The notes under the pieces: model-generated
The model's input: the letters and a program-made list of their open reading frames with translations, nothing else
What the model was told of the DNA's origin: nothing
Database searches by the model: none
Shown here: positions 1-6,273 of the stretch, piece by piece
Layout of the letters: each line of letters starts with the position of its first letter
How positions within the stretch are numbered: the stretch's first letter is position 1
Program-made: the position numbers and the translations under genes
Assembly (NCBI GenBank): GCA_041493035.1
Contig: JBGPYB010000138.1
Coordinates: 1-12,272 of the forward strand
DNA from: JBGPYB01 sp041493035
GTDB taxonomy: Bacteria; Acidobacteriota; Vicinamibacteria; Fen-336
DNA: 12,272 nt
Direction of reading: 5' to 3'

Positions 1-1
1 C

Positions 2-778
2 CGCTCCTTCACCGAGAAGGAGGCCCTCGACGGCAAGCTGATCGACCTGGTCGTCAAAGACGTTCCGGAGCTGCTCGCCGCCCTCGACGGCCGCGAGATC
101 ACCCGCTTCGACGGAACGCGCGTCGTGCTCTCCTTGAAAGGCGAGAGGACGTTCCTGGTGACGATGAACTGGAGGCAGGGAATCCTTTCGCTGATCGCCC
201 GGCCCGAGACCCTCTTCCTCCTGCTCCTCGGGGCGCTCGCCGGACTCGGCACCGAGATCAGCCATCCCGGGCTCCTCTTCCCGGGGATCGTGGGAGTGCT
301 CTGCCTGATACTCTTTCTCTTCGCGAGCCAGATTCTTCCGGTGAACGGAGCTGGAGTGCTCCTGATCGTCCTGGCTGTCGCTCTCTTCGCCGCCGAGGCG
401 AAGATCCCGGCTTACGGCCTGTTGACCGCCAGCGGCATCACCGCCATGATCCTCGGCGCGATGATGCTGATCGAAGCGCCGATCCCGGAGATGCGCCTCC
501 GGGTCGCCCCGCTGATCGCCCTGGTCCTGGCCATGGCGGTGGGCACGAGCCTCCTCGTCCGGATGGTCGTGGCGGCCCAGCGGCTCCGCCCCTCCACGGG
601 GGAGGCCGGGATGCAGGGACAGCCAGGAACCGCTGAGACGGCCCTCGGCCCCGAGGGTTGGGTAAGGGTCCAAGGGGAGCTGTGGCGCGCCGTGGCCGAG
701 GCCCCGGTCGAGGCCGGCGAGGCGATCACCGTCGCTTCGGTCGAGGGGCTGAGGCTCCGCGTGCGAAAGGGGGCGTGA
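2..778 (+). CDS. nfeD: NfeD-family membrane protein (long, ClpP-like form), 3' part only
   Basis: The reading frame is open from the window edge, so the start lies upstream; 258 residues are visible. The first ~35 residues (RSFTEKEALDGKLIDLV..., then LLAALDGREI) match the end of the ClpP/SppA-like serine protease domain that precedes the membrane part in long NfeD proteins. Its catalytic Ser and Lys would lie outside the window. About five hydrophobic segments follow (fragment residues ~70-84, 93-110, 117-132, 136-158, 168-190). The C-terminal ~55 residues (GMQGQPGTAETALGPEG... to EGLRLRVRKG) form the small beta-barrel OB-fold typical of NfeD. The stop overlaps the start of the slipin gene by one base (TGATG). 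NfeD-slipin pairing is a well-known conserved operon in which the protease is thought to cleave its partner stomatin and act in membrane quality control. The family call is secure; the substrate is unknown. Confidence 0.9.
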   Translation, partial: RSFTEKEALDGKLIDLVVKDVPELLAALDGREITRFDGTRVVLSLKGERTFLVTMNWRQGILSLIARPETLFLLLLGALAGLGTEISHPGLLFPGIVGVLCLILFLFASQILPVNGAGVLLIVLAVALFAAEAKIPAYGLLTASGITAMILGAMMLIEAPIPEMRLRVAPLIALVLAMAVGTSLLVRMVVAAQRLRPSTGEAGMQGQPGTAETALGPEGWVRVQGELWRAVAEAPVEAGEAITVASVEGLRLRVRKGA

Positions 779-1524
779 TGCCGGAAGTCATGGTCGTCGC
801 CTTTGTCGTCGTTTTCTGGCTCTTTCTCTCGGTGAAGGTGCTGAACGAGTACGAGCGGGGCGTCATCTTCCGCCTCGGCAAGCTCCTCCCCGAGGCCAAG
901 GGCCCGGGGCTCATCATCGTGGCGTTCCCGATCGATCGGATGGTACGCGTCAGCCTCCGCACCGTGGTGCTGGACGTGCCGCCCCAGGACGTCATCACAC
1001 GGGACAACGTCAGCGTGAAGGTCAACGCCGTCGTGTACTTTCGCGTGATGAACCCGATCAAGTCGGTCGTCCAGATCGAGAACTATCTCTACGCCACGAG
1101 CCAGGAGGCCCAGACGACCCTGCGGAGCATCCTGGGCCAGGCCCACCTCGACGAGCTTCTCTCCGAGCGCGAGCGTCTCGCGACGATCCTCCAGAAGGTG
1201 ATCGACGAGCACACCGACCCGTGGGGGGTGAAGGTGACCCAGGTGGCCGTGAAGGCGGTGGACCTTCCCCAGGAGATGCAGCGGGCCATGGCCAAACAGG
1301 CCGAGTCCGAGCGGGAGAAGCGCGCCAAGATCATCCACGCCTCGGGCGAGCTCGAGGCCAGCAAGCAGCTCACCGAAGCGGCCCAGGCCCTCCAGAGGGA
1401 GCCCGTGGCGATTCACCTCCGGTATCTCCAGACCCTGACCGAGATCGCGGTGGAGAAGAACTCCACGATCATCTTCCCCGTTCCCATCGACTGGATGCAG
1501 GCTGTAATGGGGAAGGGCAAGTAG
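778..1524 (+). CDS. Slipin / stomatin-like SPFH-domain protein
   Basis: This 248-residue protein starts at the ATG overlapping the nfeD stop, with a purine run AAAGGGGG just upstream; the frame is open further 5' but runs inside nfeD. An N-terminal membrane segment (residues ~4-20) is followed by the SPFH/band-7 domain, beginning NEYERGVIFRLGKL and including the slipin-typical region VPPQDVITRDNVSVKVNAVVYFRV. A helical stretch rich in Ala, Glu and Lys (~165-205) is probably the coiled coil used for oligomerisation. The end, IIFPVPIDW, is the usual slipin-2 type C-terminus. Family members assemble into rings or cages in the membrane and organise lipid microdomains. Translational coupling with the long NfeD protein fits the stomatin/stomatin-protease pair. 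It resembles bacterial QmcA/YbbK-type proteins, but the partner form suggests the slipin subgroup. Confidence 0.93.
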   Translation: MPEVMVVAFVVVFWLFLSVKVLNEYERGVIFRLGKLLPEAKGPGLIIVAFPIDRMVRVSLRTVVLDVPPQDVITRDNVSVKVNAVVYFRVMNPIKSVVQIENYLYATSQEAQTTLRSILGQAHLDELLSERERLATILQKVIDEHTDPWGVKVTQVAVKAVDLPQEMQRAMAKQAESEREKRAKIIHASGELEASKQLTEAAQALQREPVAIHLRYLQTLTEIAVEKNSTIIFPVPIDWMQAVMGKGK

Positions 1525-1530
1525 CCATCG

Positions 1531-2679
1531 GTGATTCCCCCGGACATGGATCAACAAGACGACGGTGACGATCTCGCCATACGCGGCGAGATCGAGACAT
1601 CGAGCGTCCCCGAGCTCCTGCGCTCGATCACTGCCAGCGCCGAGACCGGGGTCCTCACCGTGCGGAACGGAGACTCGGCGAAGAGCGTCTACATCGACCA
1701 AGGCAAGGTGGTCTACGCCACCAGCAACGACCCCGACGAGCGGCTCGGGGAGAGCCTTCTTCTTTGTGACAAGATCAAGGCGCGGCACTATGTCGAGGCC
1801 TCGAAGCAGATAAGACCCGGTCGGCGCCTCGGCACCATCCTCGTGGAGATGGAGGCCATACAGTCCGAGGAGCTTCTGCCGGCCGTGGAGCACCAGGTCA
1901 GGGAGATAATCCTCGACCTCTTCCGGTGGACCCGTGGCGACTACGAGTTCGTCATCAAGGGCGTGGACACGCGTCGAATGGTGCCCCTGAGCTTCTCCCT
2001 CGAGAACCTGATTATCGAGGGGCTCCGGCGCTCCCGGTCGTGGACCCAGGTCCTGAAGGGTATCGGCGATATCGAGGCCGTCGTGGTCCCGACGGGGAAC
2101 ACCGAGCTGCTGTACAAGCTCGAGCTCACGGAAGAGGAACACGAGGTCCTGTCCCACGTGACCGGCCATTCGACCGTCGAGCAGATCTGCCAGGTGTCCT
2201 ACCTTCCCAACTTCGAAACCTGTCGCATTCTCTGGGCGCTCCAGGTTCTGGGTGTCGTGCGGCGCGGCGGTTTGAGCGACGCTTCCGCCGGACCCTCCGA
2301 GCAGGAGAAGACCCTGGACCTCGAAGACATCGTGGAGAAGTTCAACCAGATGTTCGGGCGCGTCTACGCATTCCTCCGCGGCAGGATCGGCGACGCAGTA
2401 GATCCCCTGATGGAGAAGATCCTGGAGCGCGTCAGCCTCGAGTACGGTGCGCTCTTCGCCGGCGTGGACCTCCGGCACCACGGACGAGCCGACTTCGACC
2501 AGATGCTGGCCAACGTCGCCGACCTTCCCGCGGAGCAACGGCGGAGCCTCATGATCGCCGCTCTCAACGAGACGACCGCGGCCGTGCAGCTCGTCGTGCG
2601 CATGGAACGCGGGGCCGAGGAAGCCGCCGTGGTCTCGGGGATCATCAAGGAAGGGTTGCGTCGCGTGGGAACGGCCTGA
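1531..2679 (+). CDS. DUF4388-domain protein with winged-helix-like middle region
   Basis: 382 residues from a GTG six bases after the slipin stop. An ATG five codons later (1546) is an alternative start; the purine run GGGGAAGGG in the slipin 3' end favours neither strongly. Residues ~17-140 match the DUF4388 (PatA N-terminal-like) fold: IRGEIETSSVPELLRSI, TGVLTVRNG, VYIDQGKVVYATSND and LFRWTRGDYEFV. A stretch around 199-245 (LTEEEHEVLSHV to RILWALQVLGVVRRG) looks like a winged-helix element of the kind often found after DUF4388. The remaining ~120 residues are mostly helical, with no domain I recognise. There is no signal peptide or membrane segment, so it is probably cytoplasmic. DUF4388 occurs in signalling and gliding/pilus-related proteins of Cyanobacteria, Myxococcota and Acidobacteriota, but no biochemical role can be assigned here. 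Its place in the slipin-SPOR run suggests an envelope-linked regulatory function (inference). Confidence 0.85.
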   Translation: MIPPDMDQQDDGDDLAIRGEIETSSVPELLRSITASAETGVLTVRNGDSAKSVYIDQGKVVYATSNDPDERLGESLLLCDKIKARHYVEASKQIRPGRRLGTILVEMEAIQSEELLPAVEHQVREIILDLFRWTRGDYEFVIKGVDTRRMVPLSFSLENLIIEGLRRSRSWTQVLKGIGDIEAVVVPTGNTELLYKLELTEEEHEVLSHVTGHSTVEQICQVSYLPNFETCRILWALQVLGVVRRGGLSDASAGPSEQEKTLDLEDIVEKFNQMFGRVYAFLRGRIGDAVDPLMEKILERVSLEYGALFAGVDLRHHGRADFDQMLANVADLPAEQRRSLMIAALNETTAAVQLVVRMERGAEEAAVVSGIIKEGLRRVGTA

Positions 2680-2685
2680 GGAGGT
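2679..2685 (+). promoter_or_regulatory. Strong Shine-Dalgarno site for the SPOR-protein gene
   Basis: AGGAGGT overlaps the stop codon of the DUF4388 gene and lies six bases before TTG 2692. This near-perfect site decides the TTG start, since the next in-frame ATG would remove the residues before and within the membrane anchor. Confidence 0.75.
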
Positions 2686-2691
2686 CTTTCA

Positions 2692-3408
2692 TTGGCCCAA
2701 GACGACTACTACTACGAGATCCAGCTCACCAACAAGCAGCTCGTGTTCTACTTCATGGCCGGAGCCGCCGGCCTCATCGTGAGCTTTCTCGCCGGAGTCA
2801 TGGTCGGGCGTGGGGTCGACTCGAGCGGAGGAGAGGCTCGTGGCGCCCGCACAGTTGCCGAGGAGCGGATCGTTCCCGAGGAGTCCCCTTCGGCGAAACC
2901 GACTGCCCCGCCCGCCGAGGACCTGACCTACGCGCAGCGCCTCGAAGGAGACAAGGTGGACGATTCGCTGAAGCCGGCGGGAAGTGCCCTTTCCGGCGCG
3001 GCCGCGACCGCCAAGCCCAAGCCAACTCCGCCTTCCCCCAAACCGACACCCCTGCCGACCACCGAGGCGGCGAAGGCCCTCGAGACGCAGACGCCCGCTC
3101 CCGTCAAGCCGTCTCCGAAGCCGTCGCCTGCGGCCTCGCCGAAGGCCTCCCACGAGACCAAGGCAGCGGCGTCGGCGCTGGCCGCGTTCACGATTCAGGT
3201 AGGAGCTTTCAAGGACAAAGCGACGGCCGAGTCCGTGGTGGCCCGTCTCAAGGGGAAGGGTTTTGCGGCCTACCTGGTGACGCCGGAAGGGGACAGCAGC
3301 CTCTTCAACGTCCGCGTTGGTTCCTACCCGGCCCGAGCGGACGCCGAGCGCGTCGAGATCCGTTTGCGCGACGAGGAGAAGTTCAAGCCGTTCATAGTAA
3401 AAAATTGA
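2692..3408 (+). CDS. Membrane-anchored SPOR-domain protein (FtsN/DedD-like layout)
   Basis: 238 residues from a TTG start fixed by the AGGAGGT site six bases upstream. A short cytoplasmic segment (MAQDDYYYEIQLTNKQ) is followed by one membrane helix (~17-39, LVFYFMAGAAGLIVSFLAGV). Then comes a long low-complexity Pro/Ala/Lys linker (~95-155, with KPKPTPPSPKPTP and KPSPKPSPAASPK) and a C-terminal SPOR domain (~165-237: FTIQVGAFKDKATAESVVARL, LFNVRVGSYPARADAE). SPOR domains bind glycan strands lacking stem peptides and so locate proteins to the division septum. The layout is that of FtsN or DedD, but the linker and size are too generic to assign a specific orthologue. It is probably co-transcribed with the DUF4388 gene. 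Confidence 0.9.
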   Translation: MAQDDYYYEIQLTNKQLVFYFMAGAAGLIVSFLAGVMVGRGVDSSGGEARGARTVAEERIVPEESPSAKPTAPPAEDLTYAQRLEGDKVDDSLKPAGSALSGAAATAKPKPTPPSPKPTPLPTTEAAKALETQTPAPVKPSPKPSPAASPKASHETKAAASALAAFTIQVGAFKDKATAESVVARLKGKGFAAYLVTPEGDSSLFNVRVGSYPARADAERVEIRLRDEEKFKPFIVKN

Positions 3409-3452
3409 GCGGGGGGACGCTGCGGCGCGTGCCCGCGGGCCCCCCTCCGCTC
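3407..3452 (+). promoter_or_regulatory. GC-rich hairpin A at the SPOR gene 3' end (alternative to hairpin B)
   Basis: GAGCGG (3407-3412) pairs with CCGCTC (3447-3452). Four further G:C pairs (3413-3416 with 3442-3445) extend the stem past a single bulged T. The 25-base loop contains the palindrome GCCCGCGGGC. The stem overlaps the SPOR stop codon and no T-run follows, so it is not a classic intrinsic terminator. It shares bases 3448-3452 with hairpin B, so both cannot form at once. Confidence 0.4.
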
Positions 3453-3480
3453 GCGCCGGGAATGAATCCCGTCGCGAGCG
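3448..3480 (+). repeat. Strong inverted repeat (hairpin B) between the SPOR gene and lnt
   Basis: The outer arms CGCTCGCG (3448-3455) and CGCGAGCG (3473-3480) pair perfectly. After one C/T mismatch the inner arms CGGGA (3457-3461) and TCCCG (3467-3471) pair around the five-base loop ATGAA. No T-run follows. It lies in the 139-base gap before lnt and may be a transcript-end or processing hairpin, a leader element for lnt, or a REP-like dispersed repeat; the sequence alone does not decide. No gene is seen in 3409-3547. Confidence 0.6.
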
Positions 3481-3547
3481 CCGCGCGTGGCCGCTTGGTT
3501 GGCGCCCACCCTCTGTCGCCGCTGGGTCGGGGCTTGGAGTCGACCCC

Positions 3548-5089
3548 TTGAGGCTGCGTGGAGACGGACTGGCGGCGCTCTCCGGAATCTTGTTGGCGCT
3601 GTCGTTCCCCAAGTTCGGCCACTGGGCCGTCGCCTGGGTGGCGCTCGTCCCTCTGCTGGTGGCGCTGGCGGCTTCGGGCGGCGCTCACGCCTTCCGCCTC
3701 GGCTACGTCACCGGCGCCGTCTCCTCCATCGGTATCCTGTACTGGACCTCCTTTGTCGTCGTCCGGTACGGTGGACTCAGCCTGCCCGTGGGCGTCGCTG
3801 TGATGGTGCTCCTCGCCATGGCCGTCGCCCTCTTCCCCTCGGTCTTTGCCTGGGTCGTCGGACGTGGAATCGCCGCGTTCGGTCCGAGTGCGCTGCTCCT
3901 CGCTCCCGCGGTTTGGGTGGCGACGGAGCTGCTGCGCAACAGGACGTTCTTCCGCTTCCCCTGGTGCCTTCTTGGATATAGTCAGCAGCCCAACATCCTC
4001 TTCATCCAGACCGCCCGTTTCGGGGCGGTCTACGCCGTGTCGTTCCTGGTCGCGGGAGCGGCCTCGGTCCTCGCATATCTCCTGGTCGAGAGGCGTGCGG
4101 GCCACCGGCGGCTCGCCGTTCTCGGGCTCGCCGTCGTGCTCGGCTTCGTCGTGGCCGACGGTGCGCTCGAACTATCGCGACCGATCCCCGAAGCGGGTCG
4201 CGAAAGGGTGGCTCTCGTTCAGGCTCGGATCCTCCAGGAAGAGAAGTGGGACGAAGCTCGCGCGATCGCCAACGTCGGGGAGCACCTGGATCTGACCCGG
4301 CGCGCGGCCGGCGGCGGCGCCCGTCTCGTCGTCTGGCCCGAATCCTCGCTCCCGGATTTCTTCGACGAAGGCCCGCCTGTAGCGCGCAACCTGCGCAACC
4401 TCGCTCGTGAAGCGGAGCTCTATCTTCTTTTCGGAAACGACGACCGCGAAGAGGACGGCAATGGGGGGGTGCGGGTATTCGTCGGGGCCAAGATGCTCTC
4501 CCCCACAGGGGACCTGGCCTACCGCTACCACAAGATCCGCCTCGTTCCGTTCGGCGAGTACGTACCGATGCAGCCCATCCTGACCCTCGGCGGGAGAGTG
4601 GCGGCAAAGCTCGTCCAGCAGGTGGCCGACTTCACTCCGGGGCACGAGCTTTCCCTCGCGTCGGTGGACGGGCATTCGGCCGGTGCCTTCATCTGCTACG
4701 AGGCGATCTTTCCGGAGCTGGTCCGAGGGTTCGCCGCCGGGGGAGCGGAGCTGCTGGTCAACATCACCAACGACGCCTGGTACGGGCGGACCTCGGCGCC
4801 CCACCAGCACCTCGCCATGGCGGCCTTCCGCGCCGTCGAGAACGGGAAGTACCTCGTGCGGGCAGCGAATACAGGAATCACGGCCGTCATCGATCCGCGC
4901 GGCCGGATTCTCGAGCAGACGCCGCTCTTCGAGAGGACCGTTCTGGTCCGCGACGTACCCTGGGTTCGCGGCGAGACCTTCTATGTCCGTCACGGCGACG
5001 TCTTTGCCTGGATCTGCCTTGCGGTCGCCGTCGCGCTGACCTTGGCAACCTTCACTGCAAGGACGCCAAGGCTCCGAGCGGCGGAGTGA
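3548..5089 (+). CDS. lnt: Apolipoprotein N-acyltransferase
   Basis: 513 residues from a TTG with GGAG eight bases upstream; length matches the family (E. coli Lnt 512). The first ~205 residues hold about six to seven membrane helices, including the family-typical opening LALSFPKFGHWAVAWVALVPLL. The following carbon-nitrogen-hydrolase domain carries the expected catalytic triad: Glu265 in VVWPESSLPDFF, Lys329 in YHKIRLVPFGEYVP and Cys383 in GAFICYEAIFPE. The region NITNDAWYGRTSAPHQH and a final membrane helix (~486-503) are also as expected. Lnt transfers an acyl chain from phospholipid to the N-terminal diacylglyceryl-cysteine of lipoproteins in the inner membrane, allowing Lol sorting to the outer membrane. 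This is direct support for a diderm cell. prfB follows after 45 bases. The last ~12 residues (TFTARTPRLRAAE) are encoded by a repeat-like segment. Confidence 0.96.
   Translation: MRLRGDGLAALSGILLALSFPKFGHWAVAWVALVPLLVALAASGGAHAFRLGYVTGAVSSIGILYWTSFVVVRYGGLSLPVGVAVMVLLAMAVALFPSVFAWVVGRGIAAFGPSALLLAPAVWVATELLRNRTFFRFPWCLLGYSQQPNILFIQTARFGAVYAVSFLVAGAASVLAYLLVERRAGHRRLAVLGLAVVLGFVVADGALELSRPIPEAGRERVALVQARILQEEKWDEARAIANVGEHLDLTRRAAGGGARLVVWPESSLPDFFDEGPPVARNLRNLAREAELYLLFGNDDREEDGNGGVRVFVGAKMLSPTGDLAYRYHKIRLVPFGEYVPMQPILTLGGRVAAKLVQQVADFTPGHELSLASVDGHSAGAFICYEAIFPELVRGFAAGGAELLVNITNDAWYGRTSAPHQHLAMAAFRAVENGKYLVRAANTGITAVIDPRGRILEQTPLFERTVLVRDVPWVRGETFYVRHGDVFAWICLAVAVALTLATFTARTPRLRAAE
5041..5071 (+). 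repeat. Repeat-like imperfect hairpin in the lnt 3' end
   Basis: CTTGGC (5041-5046) pairs with GCCAAG (5065-5070), and CCTT (5049-5052) with AAGG (5059-5062), around a six-base loop. CAAGG also occurs twice, nine bases apart (5058 and 5067). The sequence lies inside the lnt coding region, 17-47 bases before its stop. Confidence 0.3.
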
Positions 5090-5124
5090 GCGACCGATTT
5101 GTGGTTAACTTGGCATTTTGGGCG

Positions 5125-5130
5125 GGAGGT
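5125..5130 (+). promoter_or_regulatory. Shine-Dalgarno site for prfB
   Basis: GGAGGT ends four bases before TTG 5135. It supports that TTG as the true RF2 start, giving a 23-codon first reading frame that aligns with the N-terminus of E. coli RF2. Confidence 0.6.
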
Positions 5131-5134
5131 CGGC

Positions 5135-6263
5135 TTGAGCAGTGATCTTTCACAGCGGTTCGACTTGCTGGTCGCGAGGGCTGCGGACGTCCGCAGCTAT
5201 CTTTGACGGGGGGAGGCTGACGGCGGAGCTGGCGAAGCTCGAAGAGAAGATGGCGGACGGCGACTTCTGGAAGGACCAGGCGGCGGCCCAGAAGGTGATG
5301 CAGCGGCGAAAGAGGATCGAGGCGGATCTCGGTCTCTTGAAGCGCCTGCGGGCACAAGAGGACGATGCCAAGGTCCTCGTGGACTGGCTGGTCGCCGGGG
5401 AGGACGTCACCAAGGATCTCGAGGCCGGCCTTGCCACCCTGGAATCGACCATCGAGGAAGCGGAGTTCCAGAAGATGCTCGGCGGCGAGCACGATCGCGC
5501 CGACGCCATCCTTTCGATCAACGCCGGCGCCGGCGGCACCGAGAGCCAGGACTGGGCGGAGATGCTCCTGCGGATGTACCTGCGATGGTGCGACAAGCGG
5601 GGCTTCAAGCGCGACATCACCGAGATCCAGGCCGGAGAGGAGGCCGGGATCAAGAGCGCCACCGTCCTCATCCAGGGGGAATACGCCTACGGCTACCTCT
5701 CGGCCGAGGTGGGCGTCCATCGGCTCGTCCGGATCAGCCCGTTCGACTCCGCGGCTCGTCGCCACACGTCCTTTGCGTCGGTCTTCGCCTGGCCTCAGAT
5801 CGACGAGAGCATCACCATCGAGGTCCAGGAGAAGGACATCCGCGTCGACACCTATCGGTCGAGCGGCGCCGGCGGCCAGCACGTCAACGTCACCGACTCG
5901 GCCGTCCGGATCACGCACATGCCCAGCGGCCTCGTGGTTTCGTGCCAAAACGAAAGAAGCCAGATCCGCAACCGCGAAGTGGCCATGAAGGTGTTGAAGG
6001 CCCGCCTCTACGACCTCGAGCTTCAGAAGCAGCGCGCCAAGCTCGACGCGGTCGAGGCCGGAAAGATGCAGATCGCCTTCGGCAGCCAGATAAGGTCCTA
6101 CGTCCTTCACCCCTACCGGATGATCAAGGACCACCGCACCAAGTACGAGGTGGGAGACGTCGACCGGGTGATGGACGGTGATCTCGACGGCTTCATCAAG
6201 GCGACGTTGATCGCCCGCGCCAAGGGGACGCTCGGACAGGGAGCCGCGGCGGAAGAGGACTAG
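5135..6263 (+). CDS. prfB: Peptide chain release factor 2, programmed +1 frameshift
   Basis: The gene has two frames. TTG 5135 opens a 23-codon frame (MSSDLSQRFDLLVARAADVRSYL) that ends at TGA 5204-5206. Slipping forward one base at CTT TGA C continues as DGGRLTAELAKLEEKM... to TAG 6261-6263, 375 residues in all (E. coli RF2 has 365). The joined N-terminus aligns well with E. coli RF2 (...VLRGYL-DYDAKKERLEEV). Domain 2 carries the SPF anticodon-like tripeptide (201-203, RISPFDSAARRHTSF) that reads UGA and UAA. The GGQ peptidyl-tRNA hydrolysis loop is at 246-248 (SSGAGGQHVNVT). RF2 terminates at UGA, so low RF2 promotes frameshifting and raises its own synthesis. A caller ignoring the shift would wrongly begin at GTG 5142. 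The usual internal Shine-Dalgarno stimulator is absent. The convergent mrcA stop lies 10 bases beyond. Confidence 0.96.
5180..5197 (+). promoter_or_regulatory. Perfect 18-base palindrome directly upstream of the prfB slip site
   Basis: GCTGCGGAC (5180-5188) is followed at once by its exact reverse complement GTCCGCAGC (5189-5197). As RNA it can form a seven-pair GC-rich stem with an ACGU tetraloop. It ends three bases before the slippery CTT, the position where E. coli prfB has its AGGGGG stimulator. Confidence 0.7.
5198..5207 (+). promoter_or_regulatory. Programmed +1 ribosomal frameshift site (TAT CTT TGA C)
   Basis: TAT CTT TGA C is identical to the core prfB frameshift site. CTT (5201-5203) sits in the P site while the UGA stop (5204-5206) waits for RF2, and a one-base forward slip lets GAC (5205-5207) be read as Asp. 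The frames before and after encode contiguous RF2 sequence, which confirms the site. Confidence 0.95.
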
Positions 6264-6273
6264 CCGGCCGAGA

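Noticed and set aside
412..2538. 708-codon open frame on the - strand
   Set aside because: It lies opposite nfeD, slipin and the DUF4388 gene, all recognised families with good starts. Its translation is low-complexity (rich in His, Leu, Gly, Asp), typical of an antisense shadow in GC-rich DNA.
1926..3551. 541-codon + strand open frame overlapping the DUF4388 and SPOR genes
   Set aside because: Arg/Gly/Pro-rich translation with no family signal; it is an out-of-frame shadow of two well-supported genes.
3487..3981. 164-codon + strand frame overlapping the lnt start
   Set aside because: Trp/Arg-rich shadow of lnt in another frame; lnt itself has its full N-terminal membrane region and a GGAG site.
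5097..5120. AT-rich stretch before prfB as a promoter
   Set aside because: TTGGCA (5110-5115) resembles a -35 box, but no -10-like hexamer lies 16-18 bases downstream before the start codon.
5142..5206. GTG 5142 as the start of a single-frame prfB
   Set aside because: The residues it would add (IFHSGSTCWSRGLRTSAAIF) do not resemble RF2. The other frame from TTG 5135 does, and joins at the canonical CTT-TGA-C site.
5204..5206. prfB as a pseudogene because of the internal TGA
   Set aside because: The TGA is part of the conserved programmed +1 frameshift site and the two halves join into a complete RF2.
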